From the NCBI RefSeq assembly GCF_022815645.1, contig NZ_JALGRO010000001.1, forward strand, positions 310,001 through 374,000: a DNA stretch of 64,000 bases. The letters are read 5' to 3'. Under the pieces are notes generated by a model that was given only the letters and a program-made list of their open reading frames with translations, was not told where the DNA came from and made no database searches. Both the position numbers and the translations under genes were made by a program. Within the stretch, counting starts at the first letter, position 1. Each line of letters begins with the position of its first letter. Positions 62,006 to 64,000 of the stretch are shown piece by piece. The DNA comes from Curtobacterium sp. VKM Ac-2922 (GTDB lineage Bacteria > Actinomycetota > Actinomycetes > Actinomycetales > Microbacteriaceae).

Positions 62006-62446
62006 ATGACCGCGTTCTCCACCGACGACGTCCTGGGCAACCGGCTGGACTTCGAGATCGCCCGCGACGACTTCGTCCGCCGGTTCCGAGACGCCGCCGT
62101 GCGCGATGCCGAGACATGGCTTCGACGTGAGGGCTACCGGGTCATCGACATGGACGCCGGACGCTGGCAGAACGACCGGCAGATGCTCTCGACCTTCGCA
62201 TCAGCGCTGTCGTTCCCCGGCTCCTTCGGGATGAACCTGGACGCGCTCGACGACTGCATGTCCGACGTAGCGGAAGCCGCATACGGGTGGGACCCTTCCG
62301 AGACGGGGCTCGTCCTGGTCCTCCACGGCTTCGACCGCATGTCCGAACAGATCCCACGGCCTGCCGCTCACCTTCAGGACATCCTCCGGAAGCAAGGACG
62401 ATACGCGGCGCTCTTCGGACACCGGCTGCTGACGATCCTGGCCTGA
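62006..62446 (+). CDS. Barstar-family protein
   Basis: 146 residues. WLRREGYRVIDMDAGRWQNDRQMLSTFASALSFPGSFGMNLDALDDCMSDV includes the barstar signature FGxNxDALxDCL (here MNLDALDDCM), and the C-terminal HGFDRMSEQIPRPAAHLQDILR helix is also conserved. Barstar proteins inhibit barnase-type RNases. No barnase is encoded nearby, so it may be an orphan immunity protein. Confidence 0.8.
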   Translation: MTAFSTDDVLGNRLDFEIARDDFVRRFRDAAVRDAETWLRREGYRVIDMDAGRWQNDRQMLSTFASALSFPGSFGMNLDALDDCMSDVAEAAYGWDPSETGLVLVLHGFDRMSEQIPRPAAHLQDILRKQGRYAALFGHRLLTILA

Positions 62447-62625
62447 AGCACGCCCGCGTCGAGCTGACGGCCGGGGAGGCGCAGGTGACCGTGCGATGTC
62501 GCCGGTCTTCGGGCTGCCCGAAGATGGGGACGCCCGATCGAGCGAGGTCGCGGCACCGATACTGGATCTTCCAGGGCGAGACACCGGTGGCATCGCCCTG
62601 ACGACAGGCGAAGGGACGGTCACCG

Positions 62626-63234
62626 ATGGAACCTGCGTGGGACGGAGACGAAGCCGAGCTGCGCGACATGGCTGGAGAACTGCGGAGCCACCTCGACCTG
62701 GATCGCAGCCTCACCGAGATCGGGAGTGTGCACCTCGTCGGCGCGGGAGCGCTCAGGGTGATGGTCGCGCGCGACATCGACCTCACAGTGGTGGTTGCAG
62801 CGCTGCCTGACGGCGTCGTCCAGGCCGTGGGACGACTGGCAGGTCGGTTGAGCGAGGACGACCGCGTCCGTGAGGTCCTCATCCGCAACGACACGGGTCG
62901 GTGGAACATCGATCCTCGTTACCCGGACGGCTTGTACCTGGGCATCCAGGCAGCAGGATCCGATGGACAACTGTGGAGTGTCGACGTCTGGTTCGTCGAC
63001 GAGCCCGATCGACAGCCCGACCTGCTCCACCTCGAAACACTCGCCCCGCGCATCGACCCGTCGACCCAGTCGAGGATCCTCGAGATCAAACGAGCGCAGG
63101 ACTGGACTCTGCCGGACGGCTCGCGGATGCCGAGTGTCGAGGTCTACAGGGCAGTCCTCGATCACGGCGTGTCGGGCCCCGAGGCATTCCGCTTGCACAT
63201 GGGTGCGCGCATCAGTCAGGTTGCCACCCCCTGA
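62626..63234 (+). CDS. Nucleotidyltransferase-like protein
   Basis: 202 residues. LTEIGSVHLVGAGALRVMVARDIDLTVVVAALPDG has a GS-like turn followed by D-x-D (ARDIDLTV), as in minimal nucleotidyltransferases. SVDVWFVDEPDRQPD could provide a third acidic residue. The catalytic G-S is replaced by VGAGAL, so activity is uncertain. Confidence 0.55.
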   Translation: MEPAWDGDEAELRDMAGELRSHLDLDRSLTEIGSVHLVGAGALRVMVARDIDLTVVVAALPDGVVQAVGRLAGRLSEDDRVREVLIRNDTGRWNIDPRYPDGLYLGIQAAGSDGQLWSVDVWFVDEPDRQPDLLHLETLAPRIDPSTQSRILEIKRAQDWTLPDGSRMPSVEVYRAVLDHGVSGPEAFRLHMGARISQVATP

Positions 63235-63248
63235 GCGACGAGGGAGTC

Positions 63249-63351
63249 GGCCGGCCGCGCTCCCTGGAACGGTGCGACAGCGGGCATTCGACCTGTGGTC
63301 CTGCGGACGGGAGGAACGGGCGGACCCCGCCCCGCTCCTCCAGTCCGTCGT
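63249..63351. repeat. Dispersed ~105-bp repeat, copy 2
   Basis: It starts GGCCGGCCGCGCTCCCTGG and ends CCTCCAGTCCGTCGT. It shares the order and most bases of the copy at 55753-55859, including GGTCCTGCGGACGGGAGG and ACCCCGCCCCGCTCCTCC. It lies between two convergent genes, a terminator position. Confidence 0.75.
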
Positions 63352-63355
63352 CACC

Positions 63356-64000
63356 TCAGCCCCGGATGAACGCCAGGATGTCGGGGTTGAGAACGTCGGC
63401 GTGCGTGGTCAGCATGCCGTGCGGGTAACCCTCGTAGATCTTGAGCGTCGAGTCGCTGAGGAGTTCGTCCTGCTTCAGGGACGCATCCTCGTAGGGCACG
63501 ACCTGGTCGTCGTCGCCCTGCAGCACCAGGACCGGCACGGTGATGGCCTGCAGGTCCTCGGTCTGGTCCGTCTCGGAGAAGGCCTTGATGCCCTCGAGGT
63601 GCGCGAGGGCGCTGCCCGTCATCCCCTGACGCCACCAGTTGGCGACGACCGGCTCGGACGGCGTCACACCGTCGCGGTTGAAGCCGTAGAACGGGCCGGA
63701 CGCAACCGCCTGGAAGAACTCGGCACGGTTGGCGACGAGCGCCTGACGGAACCCGTCGAAGACCGCGATGTCGGTGCCCTCGGGGTTCGCGTCGGTCTTC
63801 ACCATCAGCGGCGGAACTGCTGCCACCAGGACCGCCTTCGCGACCCGGCCCTGCGGCTGGCCGTACTGCGCGACGTAGCGAGCGACCTGGCCGCCACCGG
63901 TGGAGTGGCCGATGTGGATCGCGTCGTGCAGGTCGAGGTGCTCGACGACGGCGGACACGTCGCTGGCGTAGTGGTCCATGTCGTGACCGGTGCCGATCTG
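63356..64000 (-). CDS. Alpha/beta hydrolase, haloperoxidase-like, N-terminus outside window
   Basis: The C-terminal ~214 residues. IGTGHDMDHYASDVSAVVEHLDLHDAIHIGHSTGGGQVARY has the nucleophile elbow GHSTGG of cofactor-free (non-heme) chloroperoxidases. VLVLQGDDDQVVPYEDA supplies the acid and EGYPHGMLTTHADVLNPDILAFIRG the catalytic His. Family members usually work as esterases or peroxidases. The start lies beyond the right edge. Confidence 0.9.
   Translation of the reverse strand, partial: QIGTGHDMDHYASDVSAVVEHLDLHDAIHIGHSTGGGQVARYVAQYGQPQGRVAKAVLVAAVPPLMVKTDANPEGTDIAVFDGFRQALVANRAEFFQAVASGPFYGFNRDGVTPSEPVVANWWRQGMTGSALAHLEGIKAFSETDQTEDLQAITVPVLVLQGDDDQVVPYEDASLKQDELLSDSTLKIYEGYPHGMLTTHADVLNPDILAFIRG

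Noticed and set aside
62447..62625. Small gene between barstar-like and nucleotidyltransferase-like genes
   Set aside because: Overlapping frames in this gap show no consistent coding signal or known motif.

Overview
The window is 64 kb of very GC-rich DNA with GTG starts, strong third-position GC and chains of genes joined by ATGA/GTGA overlaps. Gene content (prs-glmU pair, many MFS/ABC sugar systems, ROK and LacI regulators, ECF41 sigma factor, DivIVA-domain miniprotein) points to an actinobacterium, most likely a Microbacteriaceae such as Curtobacterium; the genus is an inference. No rRNA, tRNA or CRISPR was found.

Layout. 1-6.9 kb: housekeeping genes (molybdopterin oxidoreductase, PrmC-like methyltransferase, prs, glmU, MFS exporter). 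7.0-19.2 kb: a pentose/polyol utilisation divergon. On the minus strand a six-gene operon encodes two Gfo/Idh/MocA oxidoreductases, a ThuA protein, a sugar isomerase/epimerase, a ROK regulator and a polyol dehydrogenase; on the plus strand lie xylA, xylB, an acetyl-xylan-esterase-like hydrolase and an APC permease. 19.2-26.8 kb: two TetR regulators with palindromic operators, an oxidoreductase, an ECF sigma factor with two Asp23-like proteins, a VIT-type metal transporter behind two DtxR/IdeR-like boxes, a GT39-like membrane protein and a DivIVA miniprotein. 26.8-32.6 kb: a LacI-controlled beta-glycoside ABC uptake operon ending in a GH1 hydrolase.

32,948-46,187 is the most interesting part: a complete 13.24-kb Tn552/Tn5053-type transposon. 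It has 48-bp terminal inverted repeats starting TGTGAGCAGC and an exact 8-bp flanking duplication (TCCACCGG). It carries a DDE transposase, an AAA+ ATPase and a serine resolvase with a likely res site. Its cargo has two modules. (1) 33.0-36.1 kb holds five single-gene units, each bounded by a 20-bp imperfect palindrome (six copies). In the three forward units the last Arg codon and the stop codon lie inside the repeat, as in a cassette array, but there is no integron integrase. The array sits between the outer left end and an internal left-end copy. (2) 36.2-43.2 kb looks like a fluoride-resistance island: universal stress protein, phosphoglycerate mutase, two CrcB/Fluc channel subunits, inorganic pyrophosphatase and enolase, followed by a LysR regulator, a SLAC1/TehA-type transporter and a uracil-DNA-glycosylase-like protein. 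Enolase and pyrophosphatase are classical fluoride targets, so the island pairs export with extra copies of the poisoned enzymes. Its leader can fold as a pseudoknot that competes with an RBS-sequestering hairpin, as a riboswitch would.

46.2-58 kb is a patchwork of small hypothetical genes and fragments (HEPN-like, DUF3592, DUF4265, DUF4288, DUF2268, an ECF41 sigma factor), with several broken genes and two copies of a ~105-bp dispersed repeat. 58-64 kb holds a YbhB protein, a frameshifted MFS gene, an intact MFS gene, a P-loop kinase, a barstar-like protein, a nucleotidyltransferase-like protein and an alpha/beta hydrolase cut by the window end.
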